Shown piece by piece: positions 47,650 through 59,556 of a DNA stretch of 64,000 bases. Made by a program: the position numbers and the translations under genes. Location of the stretch: NCBI GenBank assembly GCA_008921705.1, contig VFFE01009170.1, positions 1,764,956-1,828,955 of the forward strand, in the 5' to 3' direction. Position 1 is the first letter of the stretch, and each line of letters opens with the position of its first letter. The DNA comes from Burhinus oedicnemus. Its lineage: Eukaryota; Chordata; Aves; Charadriiformes; Burhinidae. Under the pieces are notes generated by a model, which worked only from the letters and a program-made list of their open reading frames with translations, did not search any database and was not told the origin of the DNA.

Positions 47650-47918
47650 GGCTTGTGAGTTCCCGGCGTCATGAAGGGAGTGGAGCGATAAGCTCTGTTG
47701 GCTGGTAAGATAACACCTCTTTCTCTCCGTTCTCCCTCCTCCCCTTCTGGCAATTCATTCATTGCCAGCAGCAGGCACTTTCAGGAGCTGTGGAGAGCGC
47801 CACGGGAAAAATGAATTCTGGTCTCGTTTTTGTTGAGAGATTTGTTTTATATTGCTTTTCTTTAAGTTTCATTATTGCATTTCCTTTTTAAATAGTCTTT
47901 TTGCCCTGTCTCTGCAGG

Positions 47919-47928
47919 GCTAATTAGC
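47919..47928. promoter_or_regulatory. Homeodomain-type palindrome GCTAATTAGC
   Basis: A perfect 10-bp palindrome around TAATTA, the core bound by paired/LIM/Antp-class homeodomains, about 270 bases upstream of the TATA box. Functional use is not shown by sequence alone. Confidence 0.3.
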
Positions 47929-50900
47929 TGGCTTAGTTGAATGTCCCAGGACTGAGACTGCTTTTTATTACAGCTGTTTCCGTATGAATTTATGAATTTA
48001 TTCCAGATTAATTCAGATCTGCTTTTTTGCTGCTGTCTTTTCATTTCATATACGTTTTCCTTTTAAACATTCTGTTAACTGCAGGTTTGGAATAGTGACC
48101 TCTTTCAGATAAGGAAATACATCCCACTGCTCCCTAATTTCACTTTTCAATCTGTAATATGTAACTGACATCAAGAAATATTTATAAAATTAAAATGTGA
48201 CTATCTTTTTCTTACAGCACTAAATTTGGTTCCTGTAAAGCCATTTGCATGTTCAGCAGATGCTGATTTTTGCTGAAACACTATGCAGCCCTAAAAGCAG
48301 ATGTCCTTAAACAAGGGTAAAATGATAGGGGTTTGGTTTTTTTGTATCTTTGAAAAAAAATTTTTTTAGTTCTTTTTACTTATTTACATTTATTCCACAC
48401 TTAGTACCATTACTATTTTGAGTAAACAATATTTTTATATGCAGTGATTTCTGTACTGGTAAAAAAGGGTAAATGAGAAATTTAACACCTCATGTTTTCA
48501 CATCCAAGAAATCAATTTCCTTGTTAATATGTTAACAACAGCTGGCATTGGGAATGCATGCTTTGTGCAAGGGTTGATTGCAAGGGACTTCAACTAACAA
48601 ACCTTTGTTATTCAATAGGCTGCAGTCTTTAGGGAGAAAATATGTTTTAGTGCTGATCTGCTCCATGCTTCGACAATTTAGAGCTACTACTTGTCATCAG
48701 CAGAGATTTCAACTGTATTACAGCAGTGGGAGCTATTCAATATCCCTATCAGCAATGACACATTCTACATTTTTTTAAACAAAAGCTTCATACAAAAATC
48801 AAATATTCTTGTGTGCCACTTCCTCCCCGCTCTATTTACTGAGTGAAAGTAGTGTCTGCACTTTAATTGTCAGGTCTTCACTGCAGTTTTAATTTGAATG
48901 ACTGCAATTGTGGCCATTTCTATACACTTCTCAGGTCTTAGCTGACACGATTCCAAGCAGCAGTCCACCCCAGGCTTAGAAGCTCTGCTGAAAACCACCC
49001 TTTGCTACAGCATGTCTAGAATCTGCCCATACGCTGCAGGTCCTCATCACAGGAAGGCCACTGGAGTTAATCTCACAGTTACAGAGGCCCACATCTTCCA
49101 TCTGCATCGTCTTTCATCCTCTTCCTGGAGGTGAGTCTGAAGAAGGGAATAGTAGTTCACATGCCATTTCCCAACAGGCTTTGTGCCGTGTTCTCAAGAG
49201 ATCCCATAGTAAGAAGCACAGAGTCAGCAGAAACTGTAGTAGTGCTGAGTGGGTTGAACCACTCTTTAAGGTAGCTTAAACTACAGTGAATTGTAGGATA
49301 TATTTCTCTGCCTTTTGGACATGTACAGAGTGGACTTTGGGAAGGCAGTGAAGAGTAAGTGATTGAGTAATTCTGGTGCACTCTCCTGGTAAAATCAGTG
49401 GGGTGCTGGCCAGAGGGTTAGTAGCTAGGACTCCTTGTTGTTTCATATTGTCCAAAATAGGCCAGGGGGACAGACAGAGAATCCCATACCTGGGCAAAGA
49501 AACCTGAGTTGTAATAAATGATCTAAGTAACAGACAAAATCCAAGTAAGAAATTGAATTAGCTAAGGTAAAGAAAATCTCTGTGAGTCTCAGTGTTGAAA
49601 GAATTCAGACGGTGGTTCCAATGAGAGAGGAATACTGGACTGAGTAGTTATAGCAAAGATTTTGACACTCAAGTCATGACTCTAGAAGCTTCACTCAAGA
49701 TTTTCATACAGCTATGAGCCAGAAAGCACAAACCCAGCTCTGTGCCCTATACCTTTTCACCTTTATGCCCAAACTAGGAACTCCAGACTGTATCCTTTTA
49801 CTAAACCGATGTGTTTTCCACATTCCCACACCAGCTGCCCAAGTCCTTGTATCCCACACGCCTCTGTTGCTTCCACCCAGCTCTCCCAACCTCAGCTCTA
49901 TTACTCCTTCCCCTCAGTTTCATTGTGAAATGTCAGTCAAATCACCAACACAGTATGCGAACAAAAGTGTCAGCTTTGCAGTGTAGAAATGAAAGTGTCG
50001 TTGATTCCTGTCTCAGTAAACTGAGGAAATATTCCACTCATGTAAGGAACTTTTTATACATTGTGCTCTTCCACATGCCCTCTTCTCCACGCATGAGAAG
50101 AAGAGAAACTATGGTGTACCGTTAACACAGTTCCACAATGGACAACCTAGATTTTTCATTGGCCGCTTGCTCAGTAAGCTGGATGCTATCTGTTGTGTTG
50201 CAGCAGGTATCCAAACCTGGCAGAAGAGGTGGCTGAGTGTCTGGAGCTGTTTTGTTTTGAGAAATTGAACACTGAACAGCACAAGGCAAATGTTGGGCAA
50301 CTGGATCAAACTCTCCTGGGGAACATTTACAATTCCTTTTGGAGATGACTGTAAAAATTTGCTAGAATAAATTCCCCTGTGCTCTAGCTTTCGTTCTTTT
50401 CATCTAGAGGAGCGGTCTGGTACAATCAATTGGAGCAAACCAGGTCCTCCTACATCCAGAAAACTACAGCAAAGAAATACATTGATCTGCCCTTTCCTAG
50501 CATTTTATTTAACTAATTAAGGAAAGAGGTCAGGCAGCCAGTAATTGCCTCTTGCCTAGAGAGGAAATTCGCTTGAACAGTGAAGTCAGCAGCGCTACTC
50601 CAGCAAAATTTGTGTTGATTATACATGTACTTACTGAAATTTGGTCAGCTGAAGGTCATCAGCACTCGGTTTCACAAAAAAGTTCCACAGCAACTTTGGT
50701 GAAAACATATGTATTAATAACTTCTGTGTAGCAAAACCTGCCTGACTGCAGTGAAACTTATGCAAAGGAGCAGTACAAAAGACAAAGATCCATGGTTTTT
50801 CTCAATCTCTTGTAGAAAAATAAGGTAGTTGTAGAGGGTAACCATTCTTGCATTTTCTTCTTAAACTGTTACAGGTACATGATTTCTTAGGTTAACTTTT

Positions 50901-51377
50901 GCCCATTCCAGCTTATGCATATTCACAGTGGGAACGTTTCATTTTCCTCTAGGTAAGACTACTAAGAGTGAGCGCTTTCTGGTCATCTGTTATTTGCTAT
51001 TCTCTTTTGCCCTTCCACTGATAGCTACTTTGTGCTTGTTGTCAGTTGTAGTTAAACTTGTGGCTATAGCAGTTCCCTATTCCCAAGCTTCACAGAAATA
51101 CTTAGAAATGTGAAAGAAATATCCAAAGTGTGATCAGGACAGTAGCTGTGATTGTTTGTAGTTCTTTCTTTCCGTTATATAGCTTGAAGCTATTTTTTCA
51201 CAGTTCCAGCAAAACCTTTCCAATTGAGCCCAGAGTGGAAGATCTTGACTTAGCATCTTGGCTACAAGGTAAATGTAGAAATTATTCTGTTCTTTGCTGT
51301 TTATAAGACTATGATTTAATCTCCTACAGGTCTTCTGGTGCACTTGAAGTTTTCATTTGACGTCACTCTTCCCCTAC

Positions 51378-51575
51378 AGAACAGGTCATCAAACATTGGA
51401 ACAGTCTGCCCAGGGAAGGGGTGGAATCGCCATCCCTGCAGGTATTTAAGACAGGTAGATGTGGCAGTTAGGGACATGGTTTAGTGGTGGTTTTGGCAGT
51501 GTTAGGTTGATGGTCGGACTCGGTGATCTTAAAGGTGCCTTCCAACCCAGGCAATTCTATGATTCTATAATTCTA
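51378..51575 (+). mobile_element. CR1 LINE 3' end, short
   Basis: The plus strand reads CATTGGAACAGTCTGCCCAG, later TCGGACTCGGTGATCTTAAA, and ends in CCTTCCAACCCAGGCAATTC followed by two ATTCTATG-type octamers. This is the canonical 3' end of avian CR1, 5'-truncated to about 200 bp. Confidence 0.94.
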
Positions 51576-52493
51576 AATTCATCTATGCGCTATGGGAAAG
51601 AGAGCCAGAGAACTTCAGCAGTAGGGCACAAGTAGGGATTTGTAGCAAAATAGCAGTCTGCACAGTGTATCTATTTAACATGAGTACTAACTGCATCGTT
51701 GTTAATTAGAACAGTTCTATTTCACAAGACCTGTCCCCTGTGGTTCCTTTCTTTTGTATATGGCACTGAGGGCATTGCTAAGTTTGCTTTTGTTTTTAGA
51801 TCTGCTTGCTTGATTAGGCTTAGCCTGAAGATCTCATTCCCTGTCTCCATCCTGCAGCCCCCAGCTGGGAGAGATGATCCTTCAGCAGGAGCTTTGGTTG
51901 TCCAAATTTTTTCTTCAGCCTTGATATCTCCTCTGCACCAGTCAGTCATGCAAAGTTTTAGATATGGCAGGAGAATTTTTGCAATTTAAGGATGCTCAAC
52001 ACTTTCCTATTTATTATGGCTGCTTGTTAGCATTGTGCTGCTGTCATGACAATGTCAGCCTACCTGAATTTTGAACAGTTTGCTTCTATCCGTATATCTT
52101 AAAACACAGCTGGAAAACTCTGTTTGAACTTGGTTTCTGATTATTGCTTATGAATGCAAAAGTCTTCTTCCTGACAGCAGCTGAAAATGACTCAGTAGAA
52201 TACCAAGCAACTTCACAAGCGTGTGAGTAAGGATGTTGCAGCAAAGGGGTAGGTCAAAACCAGAAGTATTCTATGTGTCTCTTCATCATAGCTAGAGGGG
52301 GGCAGAAGGGTGGGGACAGTCAGAGCTGAAGAGTTGATTACAGGCAGGTTTTCTTCTGGAACAGGATGCTGAGGTAAAACTTCACTGAAACTATTCTTAA
52401 AATAAAGTAAAATTCAGCAGGTCTAGGGATGAGTTATGGGAAATTAACTAACACTAAATAGAAATCAAGACTATTCTGAATTATAGATAATAT

Positions 52494-52736
52494 TCACAAA
52501 TTATTGTGTATGAGAAAACTTTTATTCTTCTTTGATGAAGAAAGAACGACCAGGATTTCTTCAGCCATTGAGAGTTTGATTTTCTGATGCTCCTGAAAGA
52601 CTGAATACATTAAGTTTCCATTGTCAGCCGCATAGCTTAACCCTCTTTTAGCTGCTGCAGATAGCACACGACTGAAGGAGCTGAATAGCTGGTACAGTGA
52701 GGTGTCTGTGTCAAAATGGAATTTGTAGGGCACAGT
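52494..52736 (-). other. Possible terminal exon or pseudogene remnant, unrecognised
   Basis: The minus strand has an open frame with no ATG at its start that reads TVPYKFHFDTDTSLYQLF, SRVLSAAAKRGLSYAADN, SVFQEHQKIKLSMAEEIL and ends in TGA at 52494-52496. It is preceded by TTATTTTTTCACAG (52737-52750), a good acceptor, and a TAA just beyond. The composition looks protein-like. There is a faint resemblance to the costars domain of ABRA/ABRACL (pattern F..D....LF...L.AAKR...Y), but I cannot confirm it by eye. About 80 open codons can also occur by chance here. I found no partner exon. Confidence 0.25.
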
Positions 52737-53624
52737 TCTGTGAAAAATAATTCTTATTCATTTACTTTTCTGGTCAGCTAGGGCTTTGAGAGGAAAACAC
52801 ATTATACAAAGTGTGATACTAGCAATTTTTTGGAAAAAATTAAGTGGATTGTTTCAGGTGGTTCTTCTACCTGACAGCAGTATATCTGGAGAGGAGGTAA
52901 AAGCAGAGTGAAATGGGATGTGATATAATAAACATTTCCTTGGGCTATTGTGATTAGTCTTCTTTTCTACTCTTATTCTTTTCCTCTTTACATTCTTTGT
53001 TGCAGTCCCTAACACAAATTAGTGTGAAATCTTCAACAAATTACATTTTTTTTTCCTAACCATTGTACATTCTTTATTTTTTCCAGTGGGAGACAAATTA
53101 TTTGCAACTGTAATTCCAGGCACCTCTGCCTTTTCATCTTTCTCCAACTGCTCAAGTGCCTGTCTAAGGTCATAGGTGAGATGAACTAGCAACTTGCATA
53201 TTTGTATGCACTGATACGTGTTTCCCCATATCCTTCTTTATTTTCAAATTGCTTTAATAATTTTTTTTTTTAAAGTTACATTCAACAACAGAATTATACG
53301 GTCACATAAATCAGAGATTAAAATAATGTGTTTTATTAGCCCTTGCAGGTTCTGAACCTACAGTTGAAACTAATGGGTAGCTGCTGTTGCCACCTGAAAT
53401 TCCTGTGGGCCTGTTTATAAGCCCACTAAAGTCAATAGAAAAGACACCTACTGGCAACACAATTTCCTCTGTCTCCTACAGGGCTCTTTCCAGTGATTTG
53501 TTTCCTTCCAAATGTCCAAATTAAGGGGGATTTTATTTGTGACTTTTCTGTCTCCTGGAGTTACTGAATATATATTATATATAATAAAATGTACATACAT
53601 ACTCATATATAATAAACCACATAT

Positions 53625-53650
53625 TTTAAGGTCTTGAGCAAGACCTTAAA
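53625..53650. repeat. Perfect inverted repeat, 12-bp arms
   Basis: TTTAAGGTCTTG, two bases, CAAGACCTTAAA. With one bulged T the pairing extends outward by about four further bases (ATAT/ATAT). Confidence 0.9.
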
Positions 53651-55304
53651 TATGAGTGGAATCATAGTAACTCAGTGCTGAGTGAAATCAGCCAATAAGT
53701 TTTTCAGGTAGCTTTATCCACATTATTCATAGAGCATCGATGAGGCATCTGTGTTTCACTGTTACCTGCAAAGTAAAACAAGGAGGCTTCTTGACTTTGC
53801 TTTTTAATAACAGCAGATATTATCTTACTATCACTGTGGTATCAAGAGAATATTCAATGTTATTTGCTTCCTTCATTAAAAAAGAATTTTTGTGGATTGT
53901 TCTTCATAAAGCATTACAGGCAATTCACAGATTTAGAATACTATCTACAGAGTATTTCTAAAAAAATAATATAATTTCATCCATTTTAGAAGACTATCTA
54001 ATTGGAATGCTTATATGAGACCATATTCTGGCAGCATAGGAATAGGAATAATTTATTTACTCTTGTGCTTGTTGTACAAGTAAAACAGTAAAAAAAAAAA
54101 AAAAAAGGTATAAATTTACACATGATATTATTACGTTCTTATGACTTTTGTCCAAAAATTATTTTAAATTCTAAGTACTAGAGCAGGATCAGAGTCAAGT
54201 GAATTTTGTACTTGCTTATGTGGTAAACATAATAACTTAGTAGAAAAGCTGTATCTGTAAATTGTGTAGCAAATACAGGAGGGAGCCTTTTGGTGACATA
54301 GCAAATTTTGTGTCTTGAAATGTATCTTTTTGCATTGGAAGTAAAGGATAAAAAGAAAACATTCTCAGCTACTGTCTCAAATGTGGGAAAACATTTGCTT
54401 TCTCCTGTTCTGCATTTTGGAATCTAAGATTCATGCACTGCCTACTTCAGAAACTAGTTTTTCATCTGAGATGCAGGTGGAGAGGGGATCTGAACTAGGC
54501 TTTTTTGCATCCTAAACCACTGTCGTGGCCTACAGGCTGACAATGTCTTGTCGTGTTTTCTGCGTTTGCCTACGTGACTGTCAGTGGAAAAGAAACAGCT
54601 ATCAAAACTGGTGCATCAGGATCATGCTATTCTTATGACATTTTATCACAAACATTCTATTTCTAAACTGTAGAGTTTCTTAAGCCAAAAGGTCTGCTAG
54701 TTAGCTGGTTTTCAGCAGAAAAAATAATTTATTTTTCCAAAATACAATATGATCTGCCTATGTAGAGTTTTATGGAACCCGTTATTGAAATAATCATGTC
54801 TCAAGAACAATTATTTTTCAATGACAGTTAATCACTGTTGCCAAATGCAATTTTTTTTTCTTTTCCCATCACTTCACCCTAATGCTCAGTTTCTGTTTTT
54901 CTGTTGCGTGATCTTTCTTCTTCCTTAGGAATTGAAAAGAAAGGAAAAACAACTATGACCGTATCAGTGAAAGTCAGTTTGTGGCTTGAAGAAGTCAATC
55001 AATCTCTTGCACCTTTTCTGCAAATCATTGGACCATCTTATTTCTGCTATGATATATATTTACAAAAGAGTTCTTATTAATTTAATTTCCTATATTCATA
55101 TTGAAAAAAGATTGTATATGTAAGAACAAGAGTACTTGCCATTTGCCTTTCATCATTCAGAATGAGAATTTTTAAGCATGAGAGGACTCATTCCTGCAGC
55201 CAGCCCAAGGAATGACACTCTGAAGTTGACTGACCAATGGTTTATTGATGAATGAAGATCACATAGTATTCATGTTCAGCAAGCTGCACTACAGTCCAAA
55301 AAAT

Positions 55305-55309
55305 GCGAG
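55305..55309. repeat. 5-bp target-site duplication, left copy (GCGAG)
   Basis: Immediately precedes the TG of the solo LTR. The right copy at 56071-56075 is GTGAG, one C-to-T change at a CpG. Confidence 0.7.
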
Positions 55310-56070
55310 TGTCACGGTTTGGGCTGGATTGGCCCAATCAGGTGGAACAACAGATGTGCTCTCTCTCTCTTGCTCCGCTCCCGAAGGGAAGCAAGAAAGA
55401 GAGAGAAAAAGAGAGACTTAAGAGTTCAGGAGGAACTAAACTACTTTAATGAAATATTAATAATAAAATAATAATAAAGAAAATAATGAAATATATACAA
55501 AACCATATCAAGCTCCCAGGATGACAATCACATCACCAGCAGGCACCGGGGAAGTCCCAGACTGGACTCAGTGATGGACAGGAAATGGATTCCGGATCTG
55601 GATTCCGGATCAGGATCAAAGGCAGATGCAGAGAGAGAGTCCTCCTCGGATGCCGGCCATTGAAGAAAGAGAAGAAAGAAAGAAAGAAGAAGAAGAAAGG
55701 CTGACCCTTTGATCCCTCAGCTTTTATACTGAGCATGAGGTAGATGGGATGGAACACCCTGTTGGTCAGTTTTGGGTCACCTGTCCTGTCCGCTCCTCCC
55801 CGCAGGTGCAACCCCTTTACACTTTTCCACTTCCAACCTTCCAACGGAGCAAATAACAAAGTTGGCTGGCCTTGGGTGTTACAGCAATAAGGATAAGCAA
55901 GAGCCTCTCTGCATCCCATTCCTTGGCATCAACTATAAACATGGGTCTTATCGCTCTGAGAGCGAAGAGTTTTCTGCACAACAGGCTGTTAATTTCAGCA
56001 GTTAGAAAAGGCCTAGCTAAAAAGCAAAGTTACTGAAAAAATTGGTCCTGTTTTACCTCAAACCAGGACA
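55310..56070 (-). mobile_element. Solo LTR of an avian endogenous retrovirus
   Basis: 761 bp bounded by TGTCACGGTTTG and CAAACCAGGACA (TG...CA, imperfect inverted ends) and flanked by 5-bp duplications. Read on the minus strand it starts TGTCCTGGTTTG and has a TATA box TATAAAAG at 55721-55728 (complement of CTTTTATA), so the LTR points left. ATTAAA-type and AT-rich sequence follow in the R/U5 part. No gag, pol or env sequence is attached, so it is a recombination remnant. A 5-bp duplication fits ERVL-like or similar classes; the exact family needs a library search. Within it are a GA-rich microsatellite (55660-55700) and a 13-bp tandem pair (55587-55612). Confidence 0.85.
55587..55612. repeat. 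Tandem 13-bp pair inside the LTR
   Basis: GGATTCCGGATCT at 55587-55599 is followed by GGATTCCGGATCA at 55600-55612. Confidence 0.9.
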
Positions 56071-56075
56071 GTGAG
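56071..56075. repeat. 5-bp target-site duplication, right copy (GTGAG)
   Basis: Follows the CA end of the solo LTR and pairs with GCGAG at 55305-55309. Confidence 0.7.
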
Positions 56076-59000
56076 AAAATATGACTGATTACAAATTGAC
56101 TTGAAGATTTTTAGGTCATTATGACTCACAAAAAGCTGTGATAGGAAAAGCAAAAAAAGAGGATGAGTGATGAAGAGGGTAATTCTGTTAGTTTTTCTAA
56201 CGGAAGTTTTTCTAGAAATGTGCTAACTGTAATTTTCCTTCTCCATGCCTTCCAGGCAACAAATATTTTTTCCCACAAGTTTGCTGCAAATAGTTCCGTA
56301 AATTGCTAATATGTTTCTGCCTGCTCATTAAAATGTTTTTTTAAAATATTCTATCTTTATTCACAAGAGTCTTTCCTGTTACACTCATATTTCTATATTG
56401 TTAGAGTATAAGGAAAAGCAGAATAATTGCATTTTGAGGCTTTTAGAAAAAGCAAATCATCACATTTAATATCCAAACAGATTAACCAGAGCAGATTAAG
56501 GAATCAGGAAGAATTGAACATTACAAGTAGTAATAGTAACACAACTGAAAAGTACTAAAGCACAGTGGATTATTAAAGAAAATATATTTACTTAAAAAAG
56601 GGGTACAGTCTAAATTCTTCACAGAAGTGACTATAAGGAAGAATGAAGGAACACGCTGATGCTAGGTTAGGTATTCATTACAGCTTCTGATCTCACACTG
56701 ATGTTGATCCAGAATTACTCTGATTTCTGGGTAGTTGCTCTAAATGTCTGCCTGTCTAAAGAGCAAAGTCAGCTTTTAACTCTGCCTCCAAAAGAAAGGT
56801 TTTAGTTTCTCTTTTTATCTTAGCCATAATTTAAAATACTTAAAAGTTCCCCACCAAAAATGATTCATAGTGGAGATAATCCAGGAAAAGCAGATATAAT
56901 TTAGATAAAATCAGGCCAGGATTTCTGTGTTCATCATAATTCTAGGAATAATTTGTAATGCTGAATATACTTTCCTTGCTTTGATGATCTTATGTAATAG
57001 GATGTGCTAGCTCCCTTATGGGGGTCTGATCCATCAAACTCTTATTCTCAGTAATTTCTCTTACTATACGCTAGAGAAAAGTTTTTTCTGGGCTACATTA
57101 TTCTCCCATTTATGAAGGATTATTAGACAATTAGCAGAGTTCAAGAAAGTGTTTTCTTACTAGCTTCTGTGTTTCTAGCATGGCAACTAATGAGTACAAG
57201 ACTGACTAAAAGTAACTTCTAATTAGAAATAATTTTCAAAACTATTTCCTGAGTTTTTTGTTTTGGGCTTTTGGTGAAAATATTTAATTTTTCAGCTTTG
57301 TATAAGCCTTAATTGTGCTGTGGAGAGGAGGGGAGTGAAGAGTAAGGGTATTTCTCACTTTTTGCTTCTTTTAGCACACAGTATTTTAAGTATGCTGGTA
57401 CCGCTTCATCTGTGGCTGATCCGCAGTGCCACAGATTCTTCAGGTGATATATTCTGTAAACTGTAGAAAAGAGAGCCAAGTTATTCTAGTTTTCTCGTAG
57501 CATGGGATAGTGTTCCTATTGCCTTTTCTTTTAATTGAGCTGACCTATTAAATCACCTGGCTGCTACACGGTTTTGTGCTACATCAGCCCCGTTCAGTAT
57601 TCTTGACACTGCTTAAAACCAGCAGATTTTGGTTTTGAACATGTGGGATGAGCTATATTTACTTGAAAAAACTAAGTAAGGAAAAGTATATTCTTAGTCA
57701 ATCTTATTCTTTTTTCTAGAGCCGTGGCAGGCAAAAGGTTGCTGAGTGTTAAGAGCATTGAACTGGGTTTGTGGAGACATGCATTCTAGTTTGGCTGTGG
57801 CACGACCCGGCTTGAAGAAATCAACTCCTTTCTCAACTTCAAAATTGCCATCCTCCTAATCTGCTTTGTAAAGTGCTCTGAGATTACCAGTTACATCAAG
57901 AAAGCGTTGCTGTTAAGGTTGGAAACCAAATGTCAGTAATTTTGTGCCAAGCTTTTCTGTGTATGCCACTCCTTGCAAAAATTGAATTGCTTTTGTACAT
58001 ACTAAATCAAAAAATCTTTCTCCTATTTCTAGTGTCAGACAGGCACATTTGGCAGAAAAAGAATCTTGTTGCAAATGAGCTGACCTTTCTCAATAATTTA
58101 ACATGTTCCGGAGGCATTGTGAAGACAACAGAGAGGAAGGCAATTAATTTTCTGAGTTGAAATGATTTAGACTAATTTATTTTTTGTGGATACAACATAT
58201 ATCACCAGATGAGTTTTGAACAAGCAGTAGCAAAGAGGGAGGAAGAGGCATGGAAGCAAAAGGTGGTAACTAAATATAATTTGTAAAGAATGCATCTTAT
58301 TTATTTAGAGAAGCTCCAAACATTAGGTTTCACATTTGGTGACTAATTATTTTGGAACTTTGTGGAAGGTACTTAGATTTTTATCACCATGTTCTTTTTT
58401 TTAAAAAAAAAATTCATGCTCAGATAACAATGTGGCATATATTTTTTTTCTGATTTAGACTCAATCTCAGTTTATTTTATGTGAAGACAGATCTTGCATG
58501 CTCTTTAGCTGTGCCATACTCTGCTGTACTACACTATATTAAACTATGTTGTACTACACAGTCCTATACTATTGCTAATATTGACAACAGTTGATGGCAA
58601 AATTACTTTCCTTGTATAGTCTTTCTAAAGGGATGATCATCTTTCACTTATCAGAGGTGTAATTACCATATTGCTTAATCACTGGTTGATTTCTCCATTT
58701 ATCCTGTCCAGCTTACTGACTGATGGTCAGTGACTGGGCTTGTAGTCATAAATTACAATGCAAAGTAGAAACTGTGCATGGCAAATGCTTTCTTGTAGTA
58801 TTTTCATGAGTGTGAACGTGATTTGATCAGACAACTTTTGTTATTTTCTGTAGTAATAGGAAGATTTTTTTTTCCTGTGGAAAACTTGCCTTTATACAAA
58901 TTTTCTTTATTTTTTTACTCTTCATTTTCTAAAAAAACCAACCTTGACAACTGAAAATTTTCTTAGCAAAAAGTTGACTTAAAGGTGGTAAGTTGCCTTA

Positions 59001-59556
59001 AAATATTTGCTTGCTCTTCTGTTTCAGTTACAACTCCCCACGAGGATTAAAAATACATAGTTAGCTCTACCTTGCTCCTAGTTTCTCACTTCTGTAGTAC
59101 CTGGCTTCAGAGCATAACTGAAAACTATTCAGCCATAAATCTTGTGTCTTCATGCATGTGTGTAATCAACGTTATGCACGTACACACGTACACATAGAAC
59201 AGTAATTGAATATACCATTGGTAGCAAAGTTGTCTAATGTGTTAAGGTGGAAGGGTACATCCAAGGAAGGACTGTGGTGATTGGCTACTAATGCAGCTCC
59301 TGCAGGGTATCACGTTCCAGCCTGTAGAGCTGCCTGTGCCTTGCCACTTCTTGTACACTACTCAAGTAGCAACGTCTCAGTTCTCCCATTTCTTTCTTAT
59401 TTGCTGTCGATCAGCTGAGAGAGTTTTTCATGCTCTCCTGTTCATTATTTTTGACGTGAATTCCTGAAAAAGATGAATTGCAAATTTTGTGAGGATACTT
59501 GGCATTTATTCTTCCTGCTAGGCTACCTGATCCTTATAAGCATCCCCTTATGAGCT
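56076..59556. other. Intergenic DNA with one MIR-like SINE
   Basis: AT-rich sequence between the two LTRs. Apart from the SINE at 57.7-57.9 kb and an imperfect TACTACAC-type repeat near 58520-58560, I recognise nothing. Confidence 0.6.
57738..57900 (+). mobile_element. MIR-like (CORE) SINE remnant
   Basis: A GTTAAGAGCATTGAACTGGG tRNA-derived head (A-box region) is followed by TTCTAGTTTGGCTGTGGCAC (B-box and core start), a CTTGAAGAAATCAACTCCTT block matching the core, and a tail TTTGTAAAGTGCTCTGAGAT, all in MIR order. Divergence is high, as expected for an ancient amniote SINE. Confidence 0.75.

Larger units (their letters stand above)
47651..55309. other. Upstream intergenic DNA, no gene fully supported
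   Basis: Proximal part: putative TACR3 promoter flank with a homeodomain-type palindrome GCTAATTAGC at 47919-47928. Further out there is a CR1 tail (51.4 kb), a possible exon (52.5 kb) and an AT-rich stretch with a strong hairpin (53.6 kb). The rest shows nothing I can name. Confidence 0.6.

Noticed and set aside
55533..55919. 128-codon minus-strand frame as a host or viral gene
   Set aside because: Lies wholly inside the solo LTR and spans its GA microsatellite; no viral protein similarity.
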